Shown one piece after another: positions 20,489 through 29,968 of a DNA stretch of 64,000 nt. Every line of letters starts with the position of its first letter. Positions within the stretch are counted from its first letter, which is position 1. A program made the translations under genes and the position numbers. The notes beneath the pieces were generated by a model. That model was given only the letters and a program-made list of their open reading frames with translations, was not told the DNA's origin and made no database searches. This DNA comes from Aurantimonas sp. HBX-1. GTDB lineage: Bacteria > Pseudomonadota > Alphaproteobacteria > Rhizobiales > Rhizobiaceae. The stretch is from positions 248,001 through 312,000 of the forward strand of contig NZ_CP090066.1 in assembly GCF_021391535.1 (NCBI RefSeq). Reading direction: 5' to 3'.

Positions 20489-23190
20489 GCCGTTCCCTCG
20501 TCGCCACCTACCGTCTGCAGTTCCGCGAAGGCACGACGTTCGAGACCGCCCGCGACCTCGCGCCGTATCTGGCGCGGCTGGGCGTGAGCCATCTCTACGC
20601 CGCGCCGATCTTCGCGGCCTCGCCGGGCTCCACCCACGGCTACGACGTCACCGACTACAACGCCTTCGAGGAAGACCTCGGCGGCGTCGCCGGCTTCACC
20701 GCGATGAGCGACGCGCTGTCGTCGGCCGATCTCGGGCTGATCCTCGACTTCGTGCCGAACCACATGGGCGTCTCGCCGAAGAACCTGTGGTGGGAGGACG
20801 TGCTGCGCTGGGGCTCGGAAAGCCGGTACGCCCAGACCTTCGACATTTCCTGGGAGGCCGAGAAGATCCTCGTGCCGGTGCTCGCCAAGCCCTATGGCGA
20901 GGCGCTCGCCGACGGCGACCTTTCGGTGCAGCTGGACGCCGAGAACGCCCGCATGCGCTTCGACGCGGCCGGCTACGGCCTGCCGATCGACCCGCGCACC
21001 TATGGGCATGTGTTCGCGCTGATGGACCATCCGGAGAAGGACCGGCTGGTGCGCCGCTTCTCCGTCTCGACCCCGGCCGAGGCTGACGAGCTGGTCGAGC
21101 GGCTCGCCGAGCATCTGGAGGAGCCGTCGTTCCGCGCCGCGCTGGACAAGGCAGTCGCGGCGCTCAGCGCCGACCAGACGGCGCTGCACGACCTGCACGA
21201 GGCGCAGGCTTGGCGGCTTGCCTGGTGGCGGACGGCGCGCGAGCGGCTGACCTATCGCCGGTTCTTCGAGATCGCCGACCTGATCGGCGTCCGCCAGGAG
21301 CTGCGGCGGGTGTTCCGCGAATCCCACCAGTTGGTCATCCGCCTGGCCCGCGAGCGCCGGCTCGACGGCATCCGGATCGACCATGTCGACGGTCTCGCCG
21401 ACCCGAAGGGCTATCTCGAGCAGCTGCGCCAGGCGTTCCAGTCGGTGCGGCGCACGCCGTTCGTCCACGTCGAGAAGATCCTCACCGGCGACGAGCGGCT
21501 GCGGACATCCTGGGAAATCGAGGGCACCACCGGCTACGAGTTCATCACCGCCCTGGCGGGCCTCTATGTCGACGGCGCCCAGGAAGCCGCGATGACCGAG
21601 GCCTATACCGCCTTCCTCGGCGAGGAGGAGGATTTGCGGGCGATGATCGTCCGGCAGAAGCGCTCGATCTTCCAGCGCAACCTCGCCGGCGAGCTCACGC
21701 ATCTCACCGGCGTCGCCCTGGGCGTTGCCAGCCGGGGGCTCGCCACGCGCGATCTCGGCCAGGATACGATGGCCCGGGCGATCGTCGAGGTGGCGGCGGC
21801 GCTGCCGGTCTACCGCACCTACGTCTCCGTGGATGGCGTCCCACGCCGCGACATCGCGATCATCGACGACGCGGTGGACCTGGCGACGAGCGGCCGCGAG
21901 GTCGAGGCCGACGAGCCGATCCAGTTCATCGGCCGGCTGCTGAAGCTCGACTTCGTCGACGGCGCCGATGTCGCCGGGGCGCTGGATTTCACCCGCCGCT
22001 TCCAGCAGACCACCGGCGCGGTGATGGCCAAGGCCGTCGAGGACACCGCGTTCTACCGCTACAACCGGCTCATCGCCCTCAACGAGGTCGGCGGCGAACC
22101 GGACCATTACGGCGCCGAGACGAGCGCCTTCCACGATGCCATGCAGATCCGGCTCGAGGACCAGCCGGACGGCATGCTCGCGACCTCCACCCACGACACC
22201 AAGCGGGCGGAGGATGCGCGGGCGCGGCTCTATACGCTGTCCGAGGCGCCGGAACTGTGGCGGGACATCGTCGCCGGCCTCGCCACCGAGCTGGCGCCCT
22301 GGCGCAAGACCGTCGAGCCGCTGCTGATCTCGCCCGACCCCGCGACAGAATGGGGGCTCTACCAGTCGCTGCTCGGTGTCCTGCCGCCGGATTTCGACCC
22401 CGAGGACGGCGAGGCCCGCGCCGCGCTGACCGAGCGGCTGCAGCAGTATGCCGAGAAGGCGGTCCGCGAGGCCAAGCGCTGGACGAGCTGGACCTCGCCG
22501 GCAGAGGCCTACGAGACGGCGCTGCGGGAATTCGTCGCCGCGATCCTCGATCCGGCCGAGACCGGCGACCTGCTCGCGCAGTTCTGGAAGGATGTGCAGC
22601 CCTTCGTGGCAGCCGGGGCGCTCACCTCGCTGTCGCAGGCGACGCTGAAATTCGCCGCGCCGGGCGTGCCGGACATCTACCAGGGCACCGAGTTCTACGA
22701 CTTCTCGCTGGTCGATCCCGACAATCGCCGCGCCATCGATTTCGATGCCCGCGCGGCGACGATCGAATCCGACCAGCCGTGGGCTGACGCGCTCGCCGAC
22801 TGGCGCAGCGGCAGGATCAAGGCGAAGCTGACCCGCGCGGCGCTCGCCATGCGCGGCCGCACGCCGGCGCTGTTCACCCACGGCGCCTATGTGCCGCTGA
22901 CGGTCGAAGGGCCGATGGCGGACCATGTCGTCGCCTTCGCCCGTACGGGCGAGGAGGGCGGCGCCGCGATCGCCATCGCGCCGCGTCTCTGCCTCGGCCT
23001 GCTGGCCGGCGCGACGGAGCCGGTCGTGGCAGCCTCGCGGTGGGAGGGCACCGTGATCCGCCTGCCGGAGACACTGGCCGGCCGCACATGGCGCAATGTC
23101 CTCACCGAGGAGACCCTGGCGGCATCGCCGGCGCTCGGCCTCGGCGAGGCGCTTTCCACGCTGCCCTTCGCGTTGATCGAAGCGGCCTGA
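20485..23190 (+). CDS. treY: Malto-oligosyltrehalose synthase TreY
   Basis: A 901-residue GH13 enzyme that converts the reducing-end alpha-1,4 bond of maltodextrins into alpha-1,1. The start is the ATG at 20485, overlapping the malQ stop as ATGA; the frame stays open far upstream but that stretch lies within malQ. Diagnostic motifs are YRLQFREGTTFE at the N-terminus, APIFAASPGSTHGYDV, LDFVPNHMGVSPKN, IRIDHVDGLADPKGY, FVHVEKIL and ATSTHDTKRAEDARARL. Together with TreZ it makes trehalose from glycogen or maltodextrin. No homologous competitor gene is seen nearby, and the thuA pair follows after 70 bases. Confidence 0.96.
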   Translation: MSRSLVATYRLQFREGTTFETARDLAPYLARLGVSHLYAAPIFAASPGSTHGYDVTDYNAFEEDLGGVAGFTAMSDALSSADLGLILDFVPNHMGVSPKNLWWEDVLRWGSESRYAQTFDISWEAEKILVPVLAKPYGEALADGDLSVQLDAENARMRFDAAGYGLPIDPRTYGHVFALMDHPEKDRLVRRFSVSTPAEADELVERLAEHLEEPSFRAALDKAVAALSADQTALHDLHEAQAWRLAWWRTARERLTYRRFFEIADLIGVRQELRRVFRESHQLVIRLARERRLDGIRIDHVDGLADPKGYLEQLRQAFQSVRRTPFVHVEKILTGDERLRTSWEIEGTTGYEFITALAGLYVDGAQEAAMTEAYTAFLGEEEDLRAMIVRQKRSIFQRNLAGELTHLTGVALGVASRGLATRDLGQDTMARAIVEVAAALPVYRTYVSVDGVPRRDIAIIDDAVDLATSGREVEADEPIQFIGRLLKLDFVDGADVAGALDFTRRFQQTTGAVMAKAVEDTAFYRYNRLIALNEVGGEPDHYGAETSAFHDAMQIRLEDQPDGMLATSTHDTKRAEDARARLYTLSEAPELWRDIVAGLATELAPWRKTVEPLLISPDPATEWGLYQSLLGVLPPDFDPEDGEARAALTERLQQYAEKAVREAKRWTSWTSPAEAYETALREFVAAILDPAETGDLLAQFWKDVQPFVAAGALTSLSQATLKFAAPGVPDIYQGTEFYDFSLVDPDNRRAIDFDARAATIESDQPWADALADWRSGRIKAKLTRAALAMRGRTPALFTHGAYVPLTVEGPMADHVVAFARTGEEGGAAIAIAPRLCLGLLAGATEPVVAASRWEGTVIRLPETLAGRTWRNVLTEETLAASPALGLGEALSTLPFALIEAA

Positions 23191-23260
23191 CGAGAGGCCG
23201 GCCCGGACCGTTCCTTCACGGGAGCGCTGCGCGGCCGGCCGCGGCATGAGGAGACCCAAG

Positions 23261-24043
23261 ATGGCAATCAGAACCGTCGTCTGGAACGAGTTCGTGCATG
23301 AGCGCGAGAACCCTGTCGTGCGGGAGATCTATCCCGACGGCATCCACGCCGTCATCGCGGCGGCGCTCGCCGGCGAGCCCGACATCGAGGTCTCGACGGC
23401 GACGCTGGACGAGCCCGAGCACGGCCTGTCGCAGGCGCGGCTCGACGCGACCGACGTGCTCCTGTGGTGGGGCCACAAGTCTCACGCTGCGGTATCGGAT
23501 GAGGTGGTCGAGCGGGTCGCCGCGCGGGTGCACCAGGGCATGGGCCTGATCGTCCTGCATTCGGGGCATTTCGCCAAGATCTTCAAGCGGCTGATGGGCA
23601 CGCCCTGCTCACTGCGCTGGCGCGAGGCCGGCGAGCGCGAGCGGCTGTGGGCGATCAACCGCGCGCACCCTATCGTCCAGGGCGTCGGGCCGTGCATCGA
23701 GCTGCCCAACGCCGAGATGTACGGCGAGCCGTTCCTGGTGCCGGAGCCGATGGAGACGGTGTTCATCTCCTGGTTCGAGGGCGGCGAGGTGTTCCGCTCC
23801 GGCCTCACCTACCAGCGCGGCGCCGGGCGGATCTTCTACTTCCGGCCCGGCCACGAAACCTATCCGATCTACCACAACCCGCAGATCCAGACGGTGCTGC
23901 GCAACGCCGTGCGCTGGGCGCACAACCCCGTCGCCTGGCCGGACGTCGACAAGGCACCGAACGTGCCCGTCGACCAGGCACCGGAAAAGATCGAGGCGAA
24001 GGGCGCCGCGCTGCATCACGCCGGCGAGGCGGGCTACCGATGA
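23261..24043 (+). CDS. thuA: Trehalose utilization protein ThuA
   Basis: A 260-residue ThuA-family protein (glutamine-amidotransferase-like fold). The ATG at 23261 is chosen because GAGGAG lies just upstream, making an in-frame ATG at 23246 unlikely. The sequence follows rhizobial ThuA closely: IYPDGIHAVIA, TDVLLWWGHKSH, GLIVLHSGHFAKIFKRLMG, PMETVFISWFEGGEVFRSG and FYFRPGHETYP. In rhizobia ThuA acts with the oxidoreductase ThuB in trehalose catabolism through 3-ketotrehalose. The stop overlaps an ATG of the downstream oxidoreductase frame. Location right after treZ-malQ-treY supports a trehalose role. Confidence 0.9.
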   Translation: MAIRTVVWNEFVHERENPVVREIYPDGIHAVIAAALAGEPDIEVSTATLDEPEHGLSQARLDATDVLLWWGHKSHAAVSDEVVERVAARVHQGMGLIVLHSGHFAKIFKRLMGTPCSLRWREAGERERLWAINRAHPIVQGVGPCIELPNAEMYGEPFLVPEPMETVFISWFEGGEVFRSGLTYQRGAGRIFYFRPGHETYPIYHNPQIQTVLRNAVRWAHNPVAWPDVDKAPNVPVDQAPEKIEAKGAALHHAGEAGYR

Positions 24044-24066
24044 GCATGACGACGGAAGGTGAGCAG

Positions 24067-25125
24067 ATGGCTGGCGAGAAGCGCATCATGATCCTCGGCA
24101 CCGGTGCGATGGCGCATCGCCACGCCGAGCATTTCGGCTCGATCCCCGGCTGCCGGCTCGTGGCGGCCTGCGACACCAATGCCGAGCGGGCACGCGCCTT
24201 CGCCGAGATGCACCGGATTCCTCATTCCTTCGAGGGCCTCGATGCGGCGCTCGCCTGGGACGCGTTCGACGCGGTGGTGAACTCGACGCCGGATCAGGTG
24301 CACAAGGCCACGACGCTGGCCATCATCGCCCGCGGCAAGGCGGTGTTCTGCGAGAAGCCGCTGGCGGTCAACGCCGACGACGCCTTCGCCATGGCCGAGG
24401 CGGCGGAGCAGGCGGGCGTCGTCAACATGGTGAACCTCACCTATCGCAACGCCCACGCCATCCAGATGGCGCGGCGCCTGATCGAGGACGGCGAGATCGG
24501 CACGATCCGGCATGTCGAGGCGAGCTATCTGCAGAGCTGGCTCACCGGCCGGCACTGGGGCGACTGGCGCGTCGACGAGCGCTGGCTGTGGCGGCTGTCG
24601 ACGGCGCACGGCTCCGGCGGCGTCCTCGGCGACATCGGCATCCACATCCTCGACTTCGTCACCTTCGGCACGGGCCTCGACGTCGCGGCGCTGTCGGCCC
24701 GCCTCAAGACGTTCGACAAGGCCGAGGGCGGGGCGATCGGCGAGTACCGGCTGGATGCCAACGATTCCTGCGCGATGACGGTGGAGCTCTCGAACGGAGC
24801 ACTCGGCGTCGTGCACATGAGCCGCGCCGCCACCGGCAAGGCGAACGACCTCGACCTTACCATCCACGGCGAGACGGGTGCCCTGAAGATCTGGTCGACG
24901 ACCGACGATTCCACGCTCGACGTCTGTCTCGGCCCGGACATCGAGACCCAGACCTGGAAGCGGGTTAAGTGCCCGCCGACGCCGCGCAACGCCGACCGCT
25001 TCGTGCTGGCACTGCTGTCCGGCGTCAACGGCCAGCCGGACTTCCGTCACGCGGCGAACGTCCAGCGACTGCTTGATCTGTGCATCGTCTCGGACGCCGA
25101 ACGCCGGATGCTGACGGTCGCCTGA
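24067..25125 (+). CDS. Gfo/Idh/MocA family oxidoreductase
   Basis: A 352-residue NAD(P)-dependent dehydrogenase. The Rossmann motif ILGTGAMAHRHAEHF is at the N-terminus, followed by the family motif VFCEKPLAVN and a C-terminal alpha/beta substrate domain with GGVLGDIGIHILDF. I start at the ATG at 24067, which is preceded by GGAAGGTGAG; an alternative ATG at 24040 overlaps the thuA stop as ATGA and would add nine residues. Coupling to thuA suggests it oxidises trehalose or a related sugar, a ThuB-like role, but the sequence alone does not fix the substrate. Confidence 0.88.
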   Translation: MAGEKRIMILGTGAMAHRHAEHFGSIPGCRLVAACDTNAERARAFAEMHRIPHSFEGLDAALAWDAFDAVVNSTPDQVHKATTLAIIARGKAVFCEKPLAVNADDAFAMAEAAEQAGVVNMVNLTYRNAHAIQMARRLIEDGEIGTIRHVEASYLQSWLTGRHWGDWRVDERWLWRLSTAHGSGGVLGDIGIHILDFVTFGTGLDVAALSARLKTFDKAEGGAIGEYRLDANDSCAMTVELSNGALGVVHMSRAATGKANDLDLTIHGETGALKIWSTTDDSTLDVCLGPDIETQTWKRVKCPPTPRNADRFVLALLSGVNGQPDFRHAANVQRLLDLCIVSDAERRMLTVA

Positions 25126-25256
25126 TCACCCCGTCGCGAAGGACAAGCCGCAAAGTGTACAGCCTGGCTTAAGGCTTTCGTCGGACATCTGCGTCAAAGT
25201 CACCGCGTCGCGTCTGCTTTCTGCGGCCGCGACGGACGACCGAGGACGCATCCGGC

Positions 25257-27410
25257 ATGTTGTCGACCTATCTCAGCTACCAGCTCTACACGCGCGACAT
25301 GCCGAAGACGCTGGAGCGCATTGCATCCGATCCCGTGACCAAGCGCGACGCCGAATACTATCGCGCCAACATCCACAGCGTCGCCACCGTCGACGAGTTC
25401 ATGGACGACTACCGGCTCTACTCCTACGCCATGAAGGCCTACGGGCTCGAGGAGCAGATCCCGTCCCGGGCGCTGATCAAGAAGGTCCTGGAAAGCGATC
25501 TCAGCGACAAGACCAGCATCGCCAACAAGCTGTCCGACGAGCGCTACCGGACCTTCGCCGCCGCCTTCAATTTCGCCAAGGCAGCCGAGCCGGCAGCGCC
25601 GACCGCCCAGACGAAGGGGCAGACCGACCTCCTCGTCGACGCCTATTCCGAGCACCGGATCCGGGCCGGGCAGGCGGTGGCCGCCACCACCAAGGCCTTT
25701 GTCGACGGCATCGGCGCGATCACCAATGTCGACGCGTTTCTCGACAACCAGACGCTGTTCACCGTGGCGCTGGAGGCGGCGGGCATCGATGCCTCGATCG
25801 CCTCGCGCTCGTTCATCCGGGACGTGCTGACCGGAAATGCCGCCGACGGTCCGGCGGCCAACGGCGACCTGCGCTACGCCGCGCTCGCCGCGATGCTGCC
25901 CTTCGAGGCAGACGGTTCCGTGCCGGCCGGGGGCCTGCAGAGCGCCAGCGACACCAACACGACCGTCTTCGCCTGGCTCGAACAGAAGGGTCTCGGTGCC
26001 AGCCCGCAGGCCGCGGCGTACCAGGTGAGCTATTACGAGGCGGAGATCGGCGCGGTGCGCACCGCCGACGACCTGGTCGGCAACATCCGGCTGCTCACCG
26101 TGGCGCTGGGCTCGGTCGGCCTCAATGCCGGGATCGAGACCCCGGCCTTCGCCTGGACGATCCTGACCAGCGATCCCGCCGATCCGCAGAGCGCCCTCAA
26201 CCGCATGGCCGAGGCCACGCCGGAGCAGCTGGCGCGCAAGCAGCAGTACCGCACGTTCGCCGAGCGCTTCAATTTCGACGCGCAGGGCAATCTGCCGGCC
26301 GGCGCCAGCGCGCAGACCGCGGCTGCAAAGCAGGCGACGGTGGACGGGTACTTCGCCAACTACCAGAACCAGGTGGCCAGCAGCGACCGCGTGGCGACGA
26401 GCCTGTTCAAGGCGTCGATCGCCTCGGTCACCACCGCGCTGCAGTTCGTCTCCAGCAGCGCGGTCTACAATTACGCGCTGAAGGCCTTCGACCTCGACCC
26501 GACGCAGGAAAGCCGTTCGACGATCATGCGGGTGCTGCGCAGCGATCCGTCGGATCCGAAGTCCTTCGTCAACACGCTCGGCGACGAGCGCTACGTCCGG
26601 CTCGCCGCCGGCTTCAACTTCGACGACAGCGGCAAGGTCGCGGCGCCCCGCCTCGCGCAGACCGCCGCCAACCAGACCGACACCGCCAACCGCTATGCCG
26701 AGCGCCTGGGCGAGAACCCAACGGCGGCGGAGACCGAAAAGGCCAAGGCGGCGACCGAGGCCTATCGCGCGGCCCTGGCTTCGGTCATCTCCGTCGACGA
26801 CTTCGTGGCCAGCAAGACGCTCACCGACTACGCGCTGAAAGCCTACGGGCTGGAGGACGAGAAGCTTTCGCAGAAGGATCTGGTCGCCATCCTGACCAGT
26901 GACATCTCGGACCCCGAAAGCTTCGTCAACGCCTCTGGCGACAAGCGGCTGATCGAGTTCGCCGCCGCCTACGCCTTCACCAGCGACGGCGGCATCGACC
27001 GCGACGCCGGCGCCGTGCAGACGGCGAAGAACTTCCTGTCGACCCAGGACTTCTTTCTCCGCCAGGCGATGGAAGAAGAAGCGGGGGCGGACAACGAGGC
27101 GGTCCGGCTGGCGCTGTATTTCCGGCGGATGGGGCCGGAACTCAGCTCGTTCTATGACATTCTCGCCGACCCGGCCCTGCTCAATGTCGTGCAGATCGCG
27201 GTCGGCCTGCCGGCGGAGTCCGGACAGAGCAATATCGACGTCCAGAAGCGGACGCTCGAAAAGAAGCTCGACCTCGAAGCGTTCCAGGATCCCAAGCAGC
27301 TGGAGCGTTTCATCAGCCGCTTCATCGCGCTCTACGACGCGCAGAGCGGCGGCGGCACGATTGGTTCGCCGGCGCTGACGATCCTCAGCAGCGGCAGCGC
27401 CATCCTCTGA
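25257..27410 (+). CDS. DUF1217 repeat protein, five units
   Basis: A 717-residue, mostly helical protein built of five DUF1217-like units. Each carries a variant of ALKAYGL...(S/P)...LxSDxSDPxSxxNxLxDERYxxxAAxFNF. Anchors occur near residues 57 (YAMKAYGLEEQ), 170 (VALEAAGIDAS), 283 (VALGSVGLNAG), 405 (YALKAFDLDPT) and 525 (YALKAYGLEDE), a period of about 115 residues. The last 110 residues are a separate C-terminal part (FFLRQAMEEEAG). There is no signal peptide or membrane segment. DUF1217 genes in rhizobia are often found in flagellar clusters, but no flagellar gene is visible here. Function is unknown. Confidence 0.85.
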   Translation: MLSTYLSYQLYTRDMPKTLERIASDPVTKRDAEYYRANIHSVATVDEFMDDYRLYSYAMKAYGLEEQIPSRALIKKVLESDLSDKTSIANKLSDERYRTFAAAFNFAKAAEPAAPTAQTKGQTDLLVDAYSEHRIRAGQAVAATTKAFVDGIGAITNVDAFLDNQTLFTVALEAAGIDASIASRSFIRDVLTGNAADGPAANGDLRYAALAAMLPFEADGSVPAGGLQSASDTNTTVFAWLEQKGLGASPQAAAYQVSYYEAEIGAVRTADDLVGNIRLLTVALGSVGLNAGIETPAFAWTILTSDPADPQSALNRMAEATPEQLARKQQYRTFAERFNFDAQGNLPAGASAQTAAAKQATVDGYFANYQNQVASSDRVATSLFKASIASVTTALQFVSSSAVYNYALKAFDLDPTQESRSTIMRVLRSDPSDPKSFVNTLGDERYVRLAAGFNFDDSGKVAAPRLAQTAANQTDTANRYAERLGENPTAAETEKAKAATEAYRAALASVISVDDFVASKTLTDYALKAYGLEDEKLSQKDLVAILTSDISDPESFVNASGDKRLIEFAAAYAFTSDGGIDRDAGAVQTAKNFLSTQDFFLRQAMEEEAGADNEAVRLALYFRRMGPELSSFYDILADPALLNVVQIAVGLPAESGQSNIDVQKRTLEKKLDLEAFQDPKQLERFISRFIALYDAQSGGGTIGSPALTILSSGSAIL

Positions 27411-27418
27411 AAAACCGA

Positions 27419-27448
27419 AAGGCCGCATCCCCGGAAGGATGCGGCCTT
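27419..27448. terminator. Intrinsic terminator between convergent genes
   Basis: A perfect 12-bp stem AAGGCCGCATCC / GGATGCGGCCTT with a 6-base loop lies eight bases after the DUF1217 stop. On the minus strand it is followed by TTTCGGTTTTT, so it probably terminates the PepSY-like gene as well, acting as a bidirectional terminator. Confidence 0.85.
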
Positions 27449-27474
27449 GTGATCCTGTGCTGCGTGGGCTGCCG

Positions 27475-27816
27475 CTACCGGACCGACAGCACGGCGCCGC
27501 TGCGGCGGTCGATGTCGACCTGGATGTCGTCACCGCGGCGATCGATGCCGACGATGCGATAGGCGCCGCGGGTGCGCCGCACCGTATCGACTTCCCGCAC
27601 GCCTTCCTGGCGGGCAATGCGGACGGCTTCCCGCTCGCTGATCTCGCGGCGGTCCTGGCGACGCTCCTCGCGTCGTTCCGGACGCTCGCGCAGCTGCTCC
27701 TCCGGAACGACGCGAATACCGCCGGGGCCGATCTGAATGCTCTGGGACATCGCCGGGGTCGACAGCGCAAGCGTCGCTGCCGCCAAGGCCCCGTAGGTCC
27801 ATGCCCTCATCTTCAT
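27475..27816 (-). CDS. Small periplasmic PepSY-like protein
   Basis: A 113-residue protein with a clear Sec signal peptide (MKMRAWTYGALAAATLALSTP, cleavage likely after PAMS or SQS). A charged Arg/Glu-rich stretch (RERPERREERRQDRR) follows. The C-terminal half resembles a PepSY domain: SEREAVRIARQEG... then YRIVGIDRRGDDIQVDIDR ending in GAVLSVR. The start at 27816 is set by AGGGAGA upstream; a longer reading from 27867 would put 17 residues ahead of the signal peptide. PepSY proteins are thought to bind or inhibit peptidases in the envelope; the specific role here is unknown. Confidence 0.7.
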   Translation of the reverse strand: MKMRAWTYGALAAATLALSTPAMSQSIQIGPGGIRVVPEEQLRERPERREERRQDRREISEREAVRIARQEGVREVDTVRRTRGAYRIVGIDRRGDDIQVDIDRRSGAVLSVR

Positions 27817-27981
27817 CTGACGTTCTCCCTGAAAAACTGCGGCTCGGCAAAGCGAACGCACCAGCATGTCGGCGAAACAACTTTCCTTCTGTTTTGTTCC
27901 GCTGCAGGGAGTTGCAGCCGGCCTTGTATAGCCGGCTGTTGAACTGGAAGGCGGTCCGGTGTCAGCTGCCGCTACGCTGGC

Positions 27982-28707
27982 TCAGGCCATGTACTGCCCG
28001 CCGTTCGCCGACAGGGTCGAGCCGGTGATGAAGCCGGCGTCGTCGGAAGCGAGGAAGACCACGCAGCGGGCGATCTCGTCGGCCTCGCCCAGCCGCCCGA
28101 CCGGGATCTGCGGCAGGATGTGCTTCTGCATGATGTCGTCGGAGATCGTCGCCATCATGTCGGTGTTGATGTAGCCGGGGCATACGGCGTTGACGGTGAT
28201 GCCCTTCTTGGCACCTTCCTGGGCCAGCGCCTTGGTGAAGCCGAGGTCGCCGGCCTTGGCGGCGGCATAGTTGACCTGGCCGGCCTGGCCCTTCTGGCCG
28301 TTGATCGACGAGATGTTGACGATGCGGCCGAAGCCGCGGTCGCGCATGCCCTCCCAGACCGGCCGCGTCATGTTGAAGAGGCCGCTGAGATTGGTGCCGA
28401 TGACCGCCTGCCATTGCTGCGGGGTCATCTTGTGGAACATCGCGTCCTGCGTGATGCCGGCATTGTTGACGAGGATCTCGACGGGTCCGAGATCGGCCTC
28501 CACCCGGGCGATGCCGGCAGCACAGTCGTCATAGGACGAGACGTCCCATTTGTGGACTGCGATGCCGGTCTCCGCGCTGAAGGTCTTCGCCCTCTCGTCG
28601 TTGCCGGCATAGGTCGCTGCGACCTTGTGCCCGGCGTCGCGCAGCGCCGTGGCGATAGCCGCGCCGATGCCGCGCGTTCCACCCGTGACGATGGCCACTC
28701 TGCCCAT
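27982..28707 (-). CDS. phaB: Acetoacetyl-CoA reductase PhaB
   Basis: A 241-residue short-chain dehydrogenase, standard PhaB length. Features seen are the cofactor motif TGGTRGIGAAIA, NNAGIT, NISSINGQKGQAGQVNYAAAKAG (catalytic Ser, Tyr and Lys) and the PhaB-typical ending TGSTLSANGGQYMA. It reduces acetoacetyl-CoA to (R)-3-hydroxybutyryl-CoA with NADPH for polyhydroxybutyrate synthesis. It lies 76 bases downstream of phaA on the same strand, almost certainly in one operon. The PHB synthase gene is not in the window. Confidence 0.96.
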   Translation of the reverse strand: MGRVAIVTGGTRGIGAAIATALRDAGHKVAATYAGNDERAKTFSAETGIAVHKWDVSSYDDCAAGIARVEADLGPVEILVNNAGITQDAMFHKMTPQQWQAVIGTNLSGLFNMTRPVWEGMRDRGFGRIVNISSINGQKGQAGQVNYAAAKAGDLGFTKALAQEGAKKGITVNAVCPGYINTDMMATISDDIMQKHILPQIPVGRLGEADEIARCVVFLASDDAGFITGSTLSANGGQYMA

Positions 28708-28783
28708 TTATTCCTCCCCATTGTTGTGTAGGTGCCGTGGCGGCGGAGCAGCCTCCCGAGCTTGCCCCGCCGCTTCTCCCGTC

Positions 28784-29968
28784 TCAGCCGCGTTCGAAGC
28801 ACATGGCGACGCCCATGCCGCCGCCGATGCAGAGCGTGGCGAGGCCCTTCTTGGCGTCGCGGCGGATCATCTCGTGGATCAGCGTGTTGAGGATGCGGTT
28901 GCCGGACGCGCCGATCGGATGGCCGATGGCGATCGCCCCGCCATTGACGTTGACGATGTCGGGGTTCCAGCCGAGGTCCTTGTTGACCGCGCAGGCCTGG
29001 GCGGCGAAGGCCTCGTTGGCCTCGACGAGGTCGAGATCGTCGACCGACCAGCCGGCCTTCTCCAGCGCCCGGCGCGAGGCGGGGATCGGCCCGGTGCCCA
29101 TGATGGCGGGATCGACGCCGGCGGTCGCCCAGGAGACGATCCGCACCAGCGGCGTCAGCCCGCGCCGTTCGGCCTCGGCCTCGCTCATCAGCACCGTGAC
29201 GGCGGCGCCGTCATTGATGCCGGAGGCGTTGGCGGCGGTCACCGAGCCCTCCTTGTCGAAGGCCGGGCGCAGCTTCTGGACCTTCTCCAGCGTCGTGCCG
29301 TGCTTGATATACTCGTCGTTCTCGACCAGCGTGTCGCCCTTGCGGCCCTTGACGGTGAACGGGGTGATCTCGTCCTTGAACCGGCCGGCCTTCTGGGCTT
29401 CCTCCGCCTTGTTCTGGGACCTGACGGCGAATTCGTCCTGCATGTCGCGGGTGATCTGCCACTGCCGCGAGACGTTCTCGGCGGTGTTGCCCATGTGGTA
29501 GCCGTTGAAGGCGTCGATCAGCCCGTCCTTCAGCATCGTGTCGACGAGCTTGAGGTCGCCCATCTTCTGGCCGCTGCGCAGATGCGCCGCGTGCGGGGCC
29601 ATCGACATCGATTCCTGGCCGCCGGCGACGATGATCTTCGCGTCGCCCATGGCGATCTGCTGCATGCCGATCGCCACCGTGCGCAGGCCGGAACCGCAGA
29701 GCTGGTTGAGCCCCCAGGCGGTCGCCTCCTGCGGGATGCCGGCTTCCATCGCCGCCTGGCGGGCCGGGTTCTGGCCCTCGCCGGCGGTGAGGATCTGGCC
29801 CATGATCACCTCGTCGACCTCGGCCGCCTCGACCCCGGCGCGCTGCAGCGCCGCGCGGATGGCCGCCGCGCCGAGTTCATGCGCCGGGACGTCGGCGAAG
29901 GCGCCGTTGAAGGCGCCGACCGGCGTGCGCGCCGCGCCGACGATGACGACCGATTGTGCGTTGCTCAT
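28784..29968 (-). CDS. phaA: Acetyl-CoA C-acetyltransferase (beta-ketothiolase) PhaA
   Basis: A 394-residue thiolase, the usual length. The start at 29968 (MSNAQSVVIVGAARTPVGAF) is preferred over much longer readings because homology begins there and the extra upstream residues look non-coding. The acyl-accepting cysteine is Cys91 in LNQLCGSGLRT; the C-terminal His and Cys lie in AIGHPIGASG and LCIGGGMGVAM. It condenses two acetyl-CoA to acetoacetyl-CoA, feeding PhaB. The gene is divergent from phaR, the PHB regulator, across a 341-base spacer. Confidence 0.96.
   Translation of the reverse strand: MSNAQSVVIVGAARTPVGAFNGAFADVPAHELGAAAIRAALQRAGVEAAEVDEVIMGQILTAGEGQNPARQAAMEAGIPQEATAWGLNQLCGSGLRTVAIGMQQIAMGDAKIIVAGGQESMSMAPHAAHLRSGQKMGDLKLVDTMLKDGLIDAFNGYHMGNTAENVSRQWQITRDMQDEFAVRSQNKAEEAQKAGRFKDEITPFTVKGRKGDTLVENDEYIKHGTTLEKVQKLRPAFDKEGSVTAANASGINDGAAVTVLMSEAEAERRGLTPLVRIVSWATAGVDPAIMGTGPIPASRRALEKAGWSVDDLDLVEANEAFAAQACAVNKDLGWNPDIVNVNGGAIAIGHPIGASGNRILNTLIHEMIRRDAKKGLATLCIGGGMGVAMCFERG

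Noticed and set aside
20125..23259. 1,044-codon minus-strand frame opposite treY
   Set aside because: Antisense of treY, which has all catalytic motifs. The minus frame has none.
27439..27942. 167-codon plus-strand ORF over the PepSY-like gene
   Set aside because: The minus strand has a signal peptide, a PepSY-like end and a ribosome site. The plus reading has none and also starts inside a terminator.
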